Positions 22,896-35,549 of a stretch of DNA of 64,000 nucleotides are shown here, piece after piece; positions within the stretch are counted from its first letter, which is position 1; each line of letters starts with the position of its first letter. The notes under the pieces are model-generated. The model was not told where the DNA came from. It saw only the letters and a list, made by a program, of their open reading frames with translations, and did not search any database. The stretch is from Brachycybe producta. Its lineage: Eukaryota > Arthropoda > Diplopoda > Playtdesmida > Andrognathidae. Where the stretch lies: the NCBI GenBank assembly GCA_036925085.1, contig JAUPFP010000001.1:16462842-16526841 (forward strand). Direction: 5' to 3'. The position numbers and the translations under genes were made by a program.

Positions 22896-23373
22896 CTGTT
22901 AACATGTGTAAATTAGCTGCAATCAGTGTGATGTTGAGGCCAATAGACCAGGAAAATTGGCACTGAACTGAAGTTAGGAATGGAAGTCCATCGAACCATG
23001 CAGTTGTATATATAACATGTTTAACATTGTGGTCTTTCACAAGTGTAATCAAAGGATGCTTCCAAATGATGTCAAAACATGTAATAAGTCCGAACGTAGT
23101 GTATTGTGTCTGAAAAGTTATTACTTGATTTGCAGTATATGGTGGAACATTGAACAGTGGCTCGTGGTATAAATTAATTTTGTGATAAACTGCCAAAACA
23201 GTCCCATTTTCATTGAATACTATATTTGTATTGAAATGATAAAATTTATCTTCTGGACAAGAATAATTCACATTGTTGTTTTTTCCTTCAATGCCACAAG
23301 GCAGCAAAGTACCAAGATTTGCAACCACAACGACACCAGTCTCTTTTGCAATGCAACTCAATCCATGAATAAC
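22896..23373 (-). CDS. Exon 3: core of the nitrilase domain with catalytic Lys and Cys
   Basis: This exon of 478 nt starts after CTTACAG and ends at TTAACAG before the donor GTATAC (22895), leaving phase 1. It encodes LSCIAKETGVVVVANLGTLLPCG, shown here only as far as residue 148; then the VYHKINLYHE motif, whose Lys186 is the catalytic lysine; then LITCFDIIW, whose Cys220 is the nucleophile. These are the hallmark motifs of the vanin/biotinidase branch of the nitrilase superfamily. NGT and NIT give possible glycosylation sites. The open frame runs on past the donor into intron 3 for a few codons without family similarity. Confidence 0.9.
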
Positions 23374-23492
23374 CTGTAAGTAGTAATAATCACATGTTAG
23401 TTTTTATGGCATGGGAAACATTTTTACCCTCTGAGTACACGCTATGCCCACATTGGAATTAACAATACAAAAACAAACAAAACCGTGAAATT

Positions 23493-23945
23493 TGTAACGA
23501 CCCGATCAGGCCATCCAAACTCTCGGTAAAAATTTTTCCCAAAAGGGCTGCTATCATAATCGTAGCACCTCTGTATAACTGTTGGGTGGCACCGGCCATG
23601 CTGGGGTCTCCCTCACTAACGTCGATGGTTGAAAGGTGATGACTAAGCGAGGATAACGGCGGAGCCCGAAGGGTCCACCGCACACCAGTGTAAGCCTACC
23701 TGACTGACAAGACGGAAACAGGACGGGGATTTTTCCCCGTGGTAATCTCTCAAGAAACCAACACAACATTGAGGTAGCAGTATAAAAATAAATATTTAAT
23801 TGCACTTACAGTAAAACAAGATATGTACACAATTGCTGGCCAACTTGGCCAGCAGGACAACCAGTTACACAAAATAAACTAAATAAACTCACACATAACA
23901 ACTAGTCCACTACCGTCCACTACTGTCCACACCTGGAGGCTAACC
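23493..23945 (-). repeat. Type B-like LTR fragment
   Basis: It starts TGTAACGACCCGATCAGGCC, the reverse complement of a type B LTR end. GACGGAAACAGGACGGGGAT follows at the position where element 2 has AACATGATGAATAACATAGT. The far end is lost near a MITE. Confidence 0.6.
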
Positions 23946-23949
23946 TGGC

Positions 23950-24110
23950 CTCTAAAATAAAGTTATTAGCCCCGCCCTTTAATGAGTATCATACCAAATA
24001 TTATCAATTAGAAATTGAAAAGGGTGGTGCATGTCACAGGCCAAATAACAAACCAATCAGAAGTTGCCCTTCTTCATAAAAGGGCGGGGCAAACAACAGT
24101 ATTATACTGT
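23950..24110. mobile_element. MITE-like element 2
   Basis: The core shows GCCCCGCCCTTTAATGAG on the left and CATAAAAGGGCGGGGC on the right, with AACAAACCAATCAGAAGTTG between. The outer arms are poorly matched. Confidence 0.65.
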
Positions 24111-24132
24111 CCATACTTGCCTCTAGAACAGT

Positions 24133-27100
24133 TTGTATCACCTTGTCATGGTGTTATCGCTTGTCGGGTCCTCCGAGGGCTGTGTCGACACAGGTCCAAT
24201 CAAGCCGGATTAGCCTCTGAGACAAACCCAACCAAATGAAAACAAAGTTTTTCTCTGAGCTACATTTCTTCTAAAATCTAAAATCTAAAATTATCTATCC
24301 TGTTGGTTACATACCAACCTTGTGGAAAACACATTTTATCCATGAGGTAACCATGATCATCTTCACCTGACCATCCCAAACTCAGCTTAAGCCCCAGAGC
24401 TAACCTGCTCTGGAGATAACTAGGTTACAACAGGAAAATATTCAAATTTGCAACCGAAACTATCAGGCTGTTCTTCTATCTCTATCCCAAGGGATAGCCA
24501 TAATACTGATTTGGCTAATATGACTGTTTCACTTTTATGGATACGTTTGATTGTACCAAACCAAGTGGGGCAAAATCTTTCCTGAGTAACAGCTGATCAG
24601 CAGAGACACTTGGCCACTAGTTGCCATGCTCAGTGCTCAGCACTTTGTTCCAGAGTGGAGAATTTTCTTGGGTTGTGCGAGGCACAACATCGAAGAACAT
24701 GTAGACGTTCTGCAATGTTACAAGTGTAATGAATATGGCCATAGCGCAGGCGAATGCACATCTAAAATCAAGAGATGTATTAACAGTGGAGGCGATCACC
24801 TAGTGAATGACTTCCCGGCTGACACTCTGGATTGTAGCAACTGTTCCAAAAAGGGGCCTAGATTCGAGATGTCACAGTGCGATGGATAAGAAGTGCCCTC
24901 TCTACATCCAAATGAAGAACAGGCGCAAGTCCCAGATTAACTGTGGATAACACTGCATTCCTAAAATTTTTGCAAATAAACCTTGGGAAAGGCAAGGAGG
25001 CTGAATCCTGCCTCGAAAAATTCTGTGGGGGATTCGATGATATTTGCATTTAAGAACCTCATCCAGGAGGTAGCATAATAAGATATAATGACCAACCAAA
25101 AGTTACAATAATCCTAAGGAGGTGCAGATGACCCTGATGCAGTTCCTCACCCCTAACATAGCGGTTGCACAAATTGATTATGGGGTAACCTCTTCCTTAT
25201 CATCAATTACTTATATCGAGCCAAACAAACAATTTGATGAGGCTCTAAGGAGCAATGAGAACACAATAAAAAGTCTCAAGTCTCCCTTTCTCTTAGTAGG
25301 TGACTTTAACGCTAAGCACCCGATATGGGGTTTGTGGATGCTGATGCAAGAAGGAACTTTTTAGTAGAATTTGCAGTCATGAACATGCTTGATATCCACA
25401 ACCACCATCATTGGGGCCCGACCTTTTTCTCTACCAATGGGCAAGGTTGGATTGCCTACCCTTATCATCAAAATTGGAGGTAGAGAACTGGAGAGTCCTC
25501 CTGCTGAAAACAATGAGCGATCATAGGTACATCTCTATGCAGATTTGCATAAGAAGGAAGTTGTCTAACCCAGTTCCTACCAAATTTAGATGGAAGAAGG
25601 CCAATTGGGGAGATTCAGGTTGTTGATGAAATACTGAAATACCAAAAGCAAGAAAAAAGTATCAAAAGGCAGCGTGGAGTGATAACAGGGAAAGATTGTG
25701 TTCTGTGTTTAAGCTCTAAGGAAGAAATTCAAAAATGAAATCAAAAAAGCCAAAAGCGAATCATTGAAAGACTGCTATCATTCAGCTGTGAACAAAGACG
25801 TATATTCAGTTTACCTTATAAAATCCTATCCGGGAAGAATAGAAGCCTTTTACTCAGTTCAGACCATAAAAACACTGGACAGCCTCTGGGCAGTTGGAGA
25901 ATCGGACACCATGACTTTTTTAATTAGGGAGTATTCTCCAGTCGATAACCTTAATTTGGACTCTCAAAGTCATACAATAACTAGACAGGTAGCAGCAGCC
26001 AATTGCGAGGCTCAGAATGTAGATAAACCATTTTCTATAGGCGAGGTGAAAAACGCCATCGGCGATGTTGATGTTAATAAGGCTCCTGGCAGTGACAACA
26101 TTCCACCTGGGGTAATCAGTCACATAGGAGACTGTTGCGGTGAATACCTAGTGACTCTCTTAAACAAATGTTTATCACAGGAGGTCTTTCCAACGGCGTG
26201 GAAAGTAGCTGGACTGGTATGGGTGCTGAAGCCCGGTGGGGGGCCATCTGCCTCTTGCCATGTGTTGGGAAATTACTTGACCAGCTATGTGCTAAGCGAC
26301 TTAAGTTTTTTCTCGAAAAAAAGGGCTTTTGTTTAGAGCAATTTGGTTTTCGCGAAGGGAAGAACATAAACCAGGCTTGTGTTAGATTCCAAGACATCAT
26401 AACCGCTCAAAGGAATAAGAAGAGACGTATATTAGTTGTATCTCTCGTTATTATGAACGCCTTTAACAACGCATGGCCTCCAATCATACTTAACCAACTC
26501 AAAAGCTTTAGATGTCCTCAAAACTTGTATAATATTGTTCAATCCTTCTTCCAAAACCGTAAAACTAATGCAGGATCCATTGAGGAGGTTACTAATATGG
26601 AGTATCCACAGGGCTCCTGCCTTGGACCTATTTTATGGCTGATACTAATGGAAGGATGGTTTGCAGCTACGAAAGGACTTATGGGGAAAGAAGACTCCCT
26701 GCAGGCATTTGCGGACAATGCAGTATTATTTCTGAGAGGAAGGTCAGCTGAGGAAATAGAAATAAAGTCACGGACTATACTTGATGCTTGCCCTATATGG
26801 GCCGAGGATTCTCCGCAGTAAAGACAACAGCTATATTTTACCCTGATACCAACATAAAAAGAGGCCCAGCAATACACAGGAACATAGCTATCTTGGTATA
26901 CATTAGAACCCCAAGTTCCTATGGATTGACCTATAAAAAGGGCTAATCAACGGAAAGGTTTGTCTATTGCCGCCAAACTTTTTTTATATATGTGGTAAGA
27001 TTTAAAAAGTTTCCCCGCATATGCTGAGGAAGTTCTATTTGGCGGTTATAAAACCAATGATTCCATATGGGGCCAAAATTTGGGGTATCATAGGATAAGA

Positions 27101-28255
27101 TTCTTGTATTAGCAGTAGGTTAGAAGAAGTCCAGAGACCTTTCCTTCTAGCAATGACTAAGTTTTACAAGATGACCTCTAATAAAGCCTTGCAAGTTGTG
27201 GCCAGATGTGCTCCAATCTGGTTGCTGGCTAAAAATAAATACAATTTGGCCATGAAGCTCAGAAGATATGCTGATGACATAGAATCCCCCATAGGGTATA
27301 TAGTGCAACAACATCCAGGGGCAAATGCAAAATATGAAATAGGAACCTGGGATGAAACCTGCTTGGAGTCAAGTGACCTGCAATGTTTTACTGACGGATA
27401 AAAAAAATGGAAGAGTGGGGTCGGCCGTAGTAATATATCGCAATTGAACCATAATTAAAAAGTGGAAGGGTTCTCTCCCTGATGAATGTTCCATCTTTCA
27501 AGCCGAAGTCTTTGCCCTTTACGTGGCAGAGGTTCTACTACAAATGAGAGGGGAGGCTTATAATCTCCATCGTGTCTGACTCTCAAGCCGCTCTAACCTC
27601 TGTCTCAAAAGCGTAGAGAAATAAAGAATACGCATATAATGCCCATCAGACAATGGATGAAATAATTAGCAGAAGAAATAAAATCTTTCTATATTGGGTT
27701 AAGGCACACATAAGATTTTGGGGCAACGAAAAGGCTGACTACTACGCAAAAGCTAGCACTGATAATGCGACCTGTCTAACACAATAAAATCCCACGTCGT
27801 GGTTCAAGCTAGAATCAAGATGGAAGGAAGACTGGAGTCAGTCAACCAAGGTAGAGAAACCTTCCAATGAACTCCTGAACCCTCTATGAAGAGTTACATT
27901 ATATTGTCTCGGGTAGTATTACCCAATTTATGACAGGCCATGGGGCTTTTAATAAGTACTTAGACCGTAACCTGCTGTGTAAATACTCTAGAGACAAAGA
28001 CACTGTTTACCATGTTTTATGGGAGTGTTTTTGCCCAATAGAACTGAAGCCCGTGAAGCCCTAAGAAGCATAGCCATTGAAGTCAGGTTCATATAGCCGT
28101 TCAAAAATGAGTTGGTGAGCCCCTTTATAGTTGGATTCCTGAAGATTTGGAGAGATGCAGAAGTCATTGCATAAGACATCAATTAGAAGTTCCCGGAATA
28201 CATAAAGGTGTCTCATAACTGGGTTTGTATGCCTCTGGCTTTTCCCAGTCATGTT
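24133..28255 (+). mobile_element. Decayed I/R1-type LINE (copy 2)
   Basis: It is related along its length to the near-intact LINE at 52532-58600. The 5' UTR (24133-24640) is kept, but most of ORF1 is gone; it resumes at the zinc knuckles (CYKCNEYGHSAGEC, about 24718-24760). Endonuclease motifs (GDFNAKHPIWG, SDHRYIS) lie at 24960-25620, RT at 25764-26820 with FADN instead of FADD (a catalytic Asp replaced), and RNase H at 27380-27780. The 3' hairpin at 28218-28249 matches copy 1. Many frameshifts and stops make it dead. Confidence 0.9.
28218..28249 (+). other. 3' UTR hairpin of LINE copy 2
   Basis: ACTGGG and CCCAGT enclose an inner GCC-TCT-GGC stem. Copy 1 has the same stems with a different inner loop base. 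Confidence 0.7.
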
Positions 28256-29330
28256 AACAGGGCACCTTACTCTTTGTTAAATCTTCTTAAAGTGTTAAAG
28301 GAATAAGTTCCCTAGTTGATAATTAGATTTGGAGATACATTGCCTTAAAGCCTTCAGGCGGGTACAGCGTTAAACTCATATTCCTGTCCTTACTTGCCTG
28401 TATTAAATACCTGCAGGCTACTCCATCTGGAGGGAAACAGTGCTAACCTCTGACCTTTCACTCATAGACACCTATGATGAAAGGTCCACAAGACATCTGC
28501 CTGGCTACCTACTACATGCAGCCTTGTAGACAGCCATCATTTTTGAAAGAGCCAGACCAGGTTGTCACAAAGTAAAGTTTGATGCAGCTGTGGCAGGGAA
28601 GTATTGGTCATGTGATCTTGTGACACAGCAAAAAGCAGATGTTTACCGAACACATCTCTGGTCAGAAAAACAGCACACATGAAAGTCTACTTAACTAGAG
28701 CAAGGCAAGTGAGACATCTACCTAGGGTTCAAAAAACCTTAGGGCATAGTAATGAACTGCACTTCCACAAATTGACCTACTTGTACATTACTAACTTCTA
28801 TTGGCCTAACATAAGTTACCATACGATAATAGTGAACAGGCTGGGGTCATGTTTGTTCTATTATTAGTCGTCATATCGAATTCATTTTCTCCGAATAGTG
28901 ACATTATTTTGCCTGACTTAGCCATAGTAAACTGTTATTTTTCACAAGTTGACATTTTCATGGAACATACAGTACATTTTCCCCACAGTGGAAACAAGGC
29001 AATAAGATGCACATTTTTACAAGTTTAATAAACTATTTTGAGCTGTTCTGAATTACCATTTGCTCATTCATTTTTTTTTAAAAAATAGGCATAAATTAAG
29101 GTTGTTGTAGGGGGCTTTTTTTAGAAAAAGGTATAAATTAAGGTGGTTGTAGTGGGCTTTTTTTTTAGACATGGGGGATTACGCCCCCAGATCCCCCAAC
29201 AAGCTTCATTTTACACCAATATTTCACTATTCATTTTTTCTCAAAATATAAACTACAAATTCCAAACAAATATTTAAAAACTTGCAGTTTCAAGGTATTG
29301 TCATAAATTTGAATAATTGTTATGACGACC
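28256..29330. other. Intron 2 gap with LTR scraps
   Basis: 28380-28580 resembles the right part of a type B LTR (CCTGCAGGCTACTCCATCTGG, ending GGTTGTCACA). A ~36-bp unit around GGTATAAATTAAGGTGGTTG is duplicated at 29088-29165. The remainder shows nothing I recognise. Confidence 0.5.
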
Positions 29331-29334
29331 TGGT

Positions 29335-30170
29335 TACTAGTGTTAGGCTCTTAAATTAATTTGAAAGAACAGACAAATTCATAATGGTGGTCTGCCAGGC
29401 TGCATGTGGTAGGGAGCCAGGCGGACGCCATGTTGTGTCCAGCACCCATTGAACCCAATGGTGATATGTCAGGTAGTACCACTGTCCCTCCTTGTGGATT
29501 AGCGTGAGGATTTATAATGGACAGGCATCTGTAGACAGCTTCAGAATTTCTTTGACTCTGCCCTTTTATGGGCGTCATCAGTTTCTAACTGGTTTGTTAC
29601 TGGGTCTGATGTCACACGCCCCGCCCTTTATATTTATAATTGGTTTATAGTTGGTCTGACGCTCATAAAAGGGCGGAGCCAAAAAATTCTGAAGCTGTAC
29701 ACAGATGCCTGTTTATAAAGGCCAGGTCAGCCATGTATCGGTGCAGTTTGTTGTGGCAAAAATGGGCGTCAACAACCTGCTGGAGGCAAGGTCGACCTCC
29801 AGGTCAATGACATCGATGTTTGTGTTTTTAGTAGTTTAATGGGTTGTGCTGGCCAAGTCAGCAAGCTTCTGTAAATAGTTGACATTTAACTGTGTTATTA
29901 AATATTTTATTGTTTTTTCTTCTACTGCTGTGTGTCCGTGTCACTCTTTGGGAGTTTTTACCATGGGGAGAGGGATCTCGATGGAAAACCACCGCTTCTT
30001 TCATGTTTTTGGCCGGTAGCTCACGCCGGTGTGAAGTGGACCTCGCTTCGTCGCCATCTTCACAGCTGTCTACTTCAGTGAGGGAGACCGCCTCCCCGCA
30101 GTGGCTGGCGCCACCCAACGCTTCTTGGTGAGGCTCTATGAGTACAATCCTGTCCCCAAGATGGAGTCTG
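29335..30170 (+). repeat. Diverged gypsy-type LTR interrupted by a MITE
   Basis: The order of GGTGGTCTGCCAGGC, CGGACGCCATGTTGTG, AATGTTGACATTTAACTGTG-like U5 sequence and TTATTAAATATTTTATTG parallels the type A LTR (GGTGGTCTGCCTGACAG, CGGACGCCATTTTGGTG). MITE 3 sits inside at about 29520-29717. Ends and target duplication are not clear. Confidence 0.5.
29520..29717. mobile_element. MITE-like palindrome 3
   Basis: ACAGGCATCTGTAGACAGCT on the left is matched in reverse by AGCTGTACACAGATGCCTGT on the right. Inside are CTGCCCTTTTATGGGCG and CATAAAAGGGCGGAGCC. The family core (CCGCCC...GGTTTG) is present. Confidence 0.85.
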
Positions 30171-30765
30171 GTAGTGATTTTTGGGCAAAACTACGGTCGG
30201 ATAAAAAAGCTTTTTAAAATGTCATACAGCTCTATGTAAATTTTAACTTTTGCTGGTTTTTTTCACTGTTTTTACTGATTCTTCACCCCTCAACAATGAT
30301 ATCCCACCCACTGAGATGTGTGGTCTTTTATACGGCAATGCAACTCCGTTGTTTTTTCACAATCACTTTCAGTGAGCCTAAAATTGGTGTATAATTACTG
30401 GCAGTTATAGTTACACCTGGCTTTTTAAGAAGAAGCTTGTGACATCATAAGGATTGACGAAAACTTTACGATTGTGTCATTTTGTCTGATAAAAAAAGGT
30501 AATAAAAAAAATCAAGAATGCTTTTGTTTAAACTGTTGAAAATTACAACTATGTAACAGTGTAGAGCACCTGTTACAGGACTCAAGTCTTGATCGTCTTA
30601 GTTTGGGGCTGGTCCAGCCTTACACCAAGAGTATGGATGATTTAGACTTGATTCCTAATGGTACCGGGGTCTTTCCTTTTAGTTTTCAATTTGGACACAG
30701 TTGGTTGGAAAAGAATTGAAGACAGGCGAGATGAATGCAGATTGTCTAGTCACATATTTAATGCA
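30171..30765. other. Intron 2 gap, nothing recognised
   Basis: AT-rich sequence. No coding frame or repeat was identified. Confidence 0.4.
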
Positions 30766-30939
30766 TGTGGCAACCTGGTCTGCTCTATTTGAAAAAATTT
30801 GATAGAGCAGACGAACTCCCTATCTCCATACCTCTTGCCGGGCCTGGGAAGTCTCTGGTTTCTGAGACAGGTTCCCAGACTTTTGCACGTTTGGGATTAC
30901 CGTCCGGTGTGGATGGGAAGGTGGACGGGATGCAGAAAA

Positions 30940-32255
30940 TGAGCGATGAGCTTAGATGATAAGCTCAAGCTTCTGGTAGCTCAAACAGCGAGCTTGCACC
31001 AGGCCATTGCACATGGCCTGAGTGCGAATGAACATCAGGAGTTTGAGTGCTGGGCTGCTTTCTTCCCTGCAGGGAATTACAGCCCGGAATCCGCTCAGCA
31101 AAGGAGAACCTCCTGTCGGTCGTAGTGTTTCACCAATTGCGAGTGCCACGATGGCTGTTGACCAACAGCGAATCGCTCAGAGGGAAGCGATGCAGGCCGC
31201 CAGTGAACCAGCCCAAGGTGCGCATGCCGGCCGGGAGTCAGCCGGTCCATACTGTCCCGTTGAGGTGGCGTGGATGGATGGTAGGTCGCTGCACAACGTT
31301 TTGGACGGCACGCCTCCATCCTCCCCGAAGGTGCATGCGGTCTCGAACCTGCGGGTTCGAGCGATGGGAACCCTCCATCGTGTGACTTTGCCCTCACCTA
31401 GGGGCGAAGGAACCTCGATGGTAGGAGTCAGTGTTCCCCCAGGATGTGACCCCGTGACCCCCAGTGGAGGTACACCCTTCTCTCCGGTCCATAGCAGTGG
31501 TGTATTCGATACCCTAGGACCAAAAACGTCAACCTCCCCAGGCCTGAGGCTGAGGGATGGCATATAGGCGCATTGCCTGGTATTCAGATGCAGAGGTGTA
31601 TCTGAATAACCGACTTGGCCTTTGGCAGGACCAGCAGAGAATGGAGGTTTGCCAATACCATGGCTACTACAATCTGGATGAGCCACTTCCAGAGCCGTGG
31701 GTAGCGAGGCTACCACCATACAACATGCGCCTTGTGGTGGTGTTTAGTTGTGGAGGTTTTCCCCGGTAGTACTGGTCATGAACCCGGTCCAGCAAACATT
31801 TGCAATTCTGGATGTTATGGGACTAGATGCCGGGATAGTTCGTCTATCCCAGCTTGCAGCCCCATTTATCCAACATTTGCTGGGATGTGACCTAGGAGGT
31901 ATGGCTGGTCAGTTTATTACTGAGCCATTACCAGGGTGTGAGACAGCCTGCGGACGCCCTGGTTGACATCCTAACAAGTCGGATGCTTCACACGCATCTG
32001 CAACTCCAGGATATTCCTTACGAGGAATTCCGAGCCCTGTAGGAAAGCCGTCTTAGGGGGCGGTCTTTGATCCTGGTTTTGGGTGGCGTAACACCCAGAA
32101 ATGCCTGTGGTGGGCATGTCGGTGGGCTGCGGAGTGGATGGGCTAAACTTTCGTGCTACCGCCAGGGAAGCCATCCAGTTCCTAAGAAGGTCAGGTGTGA
32201 GGGAGCAATCCTGGCTGGCTCGACCTACCTGTTCCCGGGGCGGAACAGGGAAGTT
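30940..32255 (+). pseudogene. ORF3 of the short gypsy derivative
   Basis: It starts with a helical segment (DDKLKLLVAQTASLHQAIAH) and FECWAAFFPAGNYSPE, then shows KGEPPVG, AWMDGRSLHNVLDGTPPSSP (31265-31330), a Pro/Ser/Gly stretch and YLNNRLGLWQDQ (about 31600). The conserved end runs from LPPYNMRLVVV through QLAAPFIQHLLGCDLGGM and ALVDILTSRMLHTH (about 31990). Two or three frameshifts break it. The same blocks occur in element 2 (38200-35550 minus) and the left mosaic, so these are real coding blocks of this family rather than chance. Function unknown. Confidence 0.6.
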
Positions 32256-32263
32256 GAGAGGAT

Positions 32264-33017
32264 TGTGGCAACCTGGTCAGCTCTATTTGAAAATTTTTAT
32301 ATAGCAGATGAACTCCCTAAAGTGGTCTGCCTTACAGCTACAGTAGGCTGTTGTGGTGGACACCATTTTGGTGTCAGCAGACCTCTCACCATTAAGTTCA
32401 ATGGGTGAGGGGTCAGAGGTGACCACTGTTCCCTCCAGGTGGAGTTGCCTGGAGGTATTAATTGGCCTGGTCAGCCATTAATTCAGGGCAGTGTGTTGTG
32501 GACAGCAAAAGTGACCAGACCTGTGGGTGGAGGTCAGGAGGACCTCCATTGTCCGGGATTCTTCTTTGTTGTTTTGGCCGGTGGCCTTTTGTATTTTATT
32601 GAGTTGGTGGCTGGATGAATTATCCAGCCACTATGTAAATATTCACTGCCATGTAAGTGTTATTAAATACGATATATTTATTTTCTAATACTTGTGTCTG
32701 TGTCGGTTTATTTGGGAAGTACCGCTGAGGGTTTGTTGTCCGGTTGGGGTACAACGCCACCGTCTTTTACCGTCCTTTTTCGGCCGGTACTCGTGTCGGC
32801 TCATGGTAGAACCAATGTTCTACCACAATATTCTTGGCATGGTGGCGTGGTTCTCGTCATGTCCGTCGAGGGTGGCTTCAGGGAGCCAACACATCCCAAG
32901 GTTCACCATGGGGAGGCGGCTACGGGTACGGTCCCGTCCCCGTGTTGGAGCCGGTGACGGTAAGTTTTTGGCATTTAAATTTACCAGGTATTGTAACGGT
33001 CTAGTCAGGACGTTACA
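32264..33017 (+). repeat. 3' LTR of the short derivative (type A)
   Basis: It is 754 bp, TGTGGCAACC...GACGTTACA. It is diverged from the element 1 LTRs (for example GTCAGCTC for GTCTGCTC). Confidence 0.9.
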
Positions 33018-33029
33018 TGCACATAATCA

Positions 33030-33826
33030 TTTAATATTAAATTAAACTTAGAATAGTTACAAGTGTGGCGTTGCTTAGCCACCAGAAATTTAAGTAATTT
33101 CATAGTTTCAATATGAAAAAATGGACACTGAATCAATGGAGGCACGTACCTTTATACCTAGGGCCTGTGTGTACCTATACAGATGCACCAAAGCCTTATG
33201 GACCATACCTCGATTGGTATTTGTCAGCCGATACCAGAACCAATATGTAACTTTATACTCTGGGGGTTGTAACACCCAGTTTTCAGTGGCAGATTGTTAC
33301 TCTTAGGACCATAGTCACTTGGACCTGGTTACACCTTGTAGGTGTATACAGGTCCAAGGTATAAAAAGACCATGCTCCTCTTTGTTCTTTGTCCACTCTT
33401 GCTCAATTTTTGTACTATGCTGATTATCATATCCATATCACATCATGGGCCCGTGGACGCACCTTTAATTAATAGAATTCATTCTTGTAATGTTTATGTT
33501 TCTGTACTAGAATGAATAAAGTGTTTGCAATATGAAACTGTTCTGAAACTATCCTTCTATAGACAAGCCGGAGTCACCATAGGGCAAGAAAACATTGATC
33601 CCTACGGAGCAACGCATCTTCCTAACAAAAGAAGATGATCAACAATGGCGACCAGAAGTGGATGGTCACCACCCTTCTTATAGTTTACACCCCTACACAG
33701 AAGATGATTATAGACCATCACCATCCGACTACCTCTGTAGCTCGAATTTTCTCCGTGGCCATCGCACGATTGAGAGGAGACGAATTACAGAAAAGAGAAC
33801 ATAGAGTTGTTCGAAAAAGTCAAGTG
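33030..33826 (+). repeat. LTR and leader remnant of another retroelement
   Basis: A TATA-like GGTATAAAAAGACC (about 33358) and AATAAAGTG (about 33515) lie at LTR-like spacing. After them comes a short open segment (TEDDYRPSPSDY in one frame) interrupted by the solo LTR at 33827 and apparently resumed at 34617 up to a TAA near 34740. A similar TATA block (GGGTATAAAAGGCCG) is at 44100. The family is not identified. Confidence 0.4.
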
Positions 33827-34616
33827 TGTGGCAACCTGGTCTGCTCATTTTTAAATTTTTGGATGAGCAGACGAATTCCCTATGGTGGTCTGCCTGACAG
33901 CTACAGTAGGCTGTTGGGACGGACGCCATTTTGGTGCCAGCAGACCTCTCACCATTAAGTCAATGGGTGAGAGGTCAGATGTGACCTCTGTCCCCTCCAG
34001 GTGGAGTTGCCTGGAGGTTTCCTGTGGCCTGGTCAGCCACAGGATCTGGGCAGTAGGTTGTAGGCAGCTGAAGTGACTAGACCTGTGGGTGGAGGTCAGG
34101 GAGACCTCCACTGTCCGGCGTTTGGGTCTTTTGTTTTGCCTTTTGGCCAGTTGGCCTTGTTTGTATAAAGTGCTTCTGGGCTGGTCAAGCGGACCAGCCT
34201 TTATGTACATATTATTACTGCCGTTATTCCTCTTTGCACCGTAGTGTAATAAAAACATTTTTCATTGTTTTACACTTGCGTGTTGTCTTTTCTTTGGGGC
34301 GTACCGCAAGGGGGTGGGATTTCCGGTTGGGGAAACTCCACCGTCTTTACCGTCCTTTTTCGGCCGGTGCTTGTGTCGGCTCGTGGTGAAACGACTGTTT
34401 CACCGCGATATTCTTGGCGTGGCAGCTTGGTTCCTCGTCATGTCTATCGTGGGTGGCTCCATGGAGCCGACACTTACCCAAGTTCACCGTGGGAGAGGCG
34501 GCTGTGGGTACAGTCCCGTCCCTGTGAGGAGCCGGTTGACGGTAAGTTTTTACGTTTTTACGTTTCGGGGCGTTTTAATTTGCCGGGTATTGTGACGGTC
34601 CAGGCGGGATGTTACA
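33827..34616 (+). repeat. Solo type A LTR
   Basis: It is 790 bp, TGTGGCAACC...GATGTTACA, flanked on both sides by AGTG (33823-33826 and 34617-34620). This is the usual product of recombination between two LTRs. Confidence 0.93.
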
Positions 34617-34964
34617 AGTGGCCGCCTATCGCTCACAGGGTCTTAGAGGGTAATGAGAGGCAGAAATGCGGCACTTGTGGTACAAAGAACACCAAGGCTA
34701 TGGCAACAAAGGAAAACCAAAATACAGGAGGTTACAACTACTAATTGAAGATAACTATTCTTTATCAGACTAAATGAAACAATTTTAGTTTTTTGCTCAA
34801 CTTCACAAGCATGAGACATTTATGGTGAAACGATAAGTCAAGGAGTGATCCTGGCTCATTTAGTTTTGTCTGGATCGTTAGTTTTTATTTTTGGATTGGC
34901 ATAGAACTTTGTCAACCTCCTGTACTCACGTACATAGGATTCACCCAGTTCTATTGGCTGATGA

Positions 34965-35549
34965 TGTAACGACCCGACTTGGCCGCTACAATGACCCCGG
35001 TAAATTTCCCCCAACTTACCGCCGCTTGATAATCCACGGTGAACCCCCAGTGGATCTTACTGTGGGTGATGATGCGAAGAACCGGCCGACATGATGAATA
35101 ACATGGCGGAAACATGACGGTGAAGTGCCGGCATAATCCCGCCGGCAAACCCCCACCCTCTCCGCGGTTACTTCCCCAATTATTATAAGTATAATAAAAG
35201 ACACGTACTCAGTGTATAAATAAATAAGGTTTATTCAAAGATAAACAAATGACGAGTTCAACACTTAGTCAGTATTGAGAATATCTCCTGGCTAGTTCAG
35301 CCAGGAGGAGAGGTCAATAACCCCCAAACAAAAAGACGAAATGGTGCCACCTGATGAATTGAAGCACCAAAATGAAGCACAGAAAAATCATGCATGTAGC
35401 ATAAAGGGTTCACTATTCACTGTCCAGGTCATAATGGCCGCCATTATACCCCCCAGTGACCCATTGCTGGCCATTTTGTCTTCTGCCTGGCAGCCAAATA
35501 GCCAGGAAATTTAGTTTTGCTCCAAAAGGAGCAAAACTGGGTCGTCACA
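34965..35549 (-). repeat. 3' LTR of element 2
   Basis: It is 585 bp, shorter than the 5' LTR by deletion near 35050 and again near 35440-35520. Confidence 0.92.

Larger units (their letters stand above)
30766..33017 (+). mobile_element. Short Ty3/gypsy derivative carrying mainly ORF3
   Basis: The left end is the first ~52 bp of a type A LTR (TGTGGCAACCTGGTCTGCTC), which then jumps into the pre-protease region (PGKSLVSET). The right end is a full LTR at 32264-33017. Flanks 30762-30765 and 33018-33021 are both TGCA, so the unit is bounded by a target duplication in its present outline. Gag, RT and integrase are missing. A large deletion joining 5' LTR to interior after insertion, or mobilisation of a deleted copy, would both explain it. 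Confidence 0.85.
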
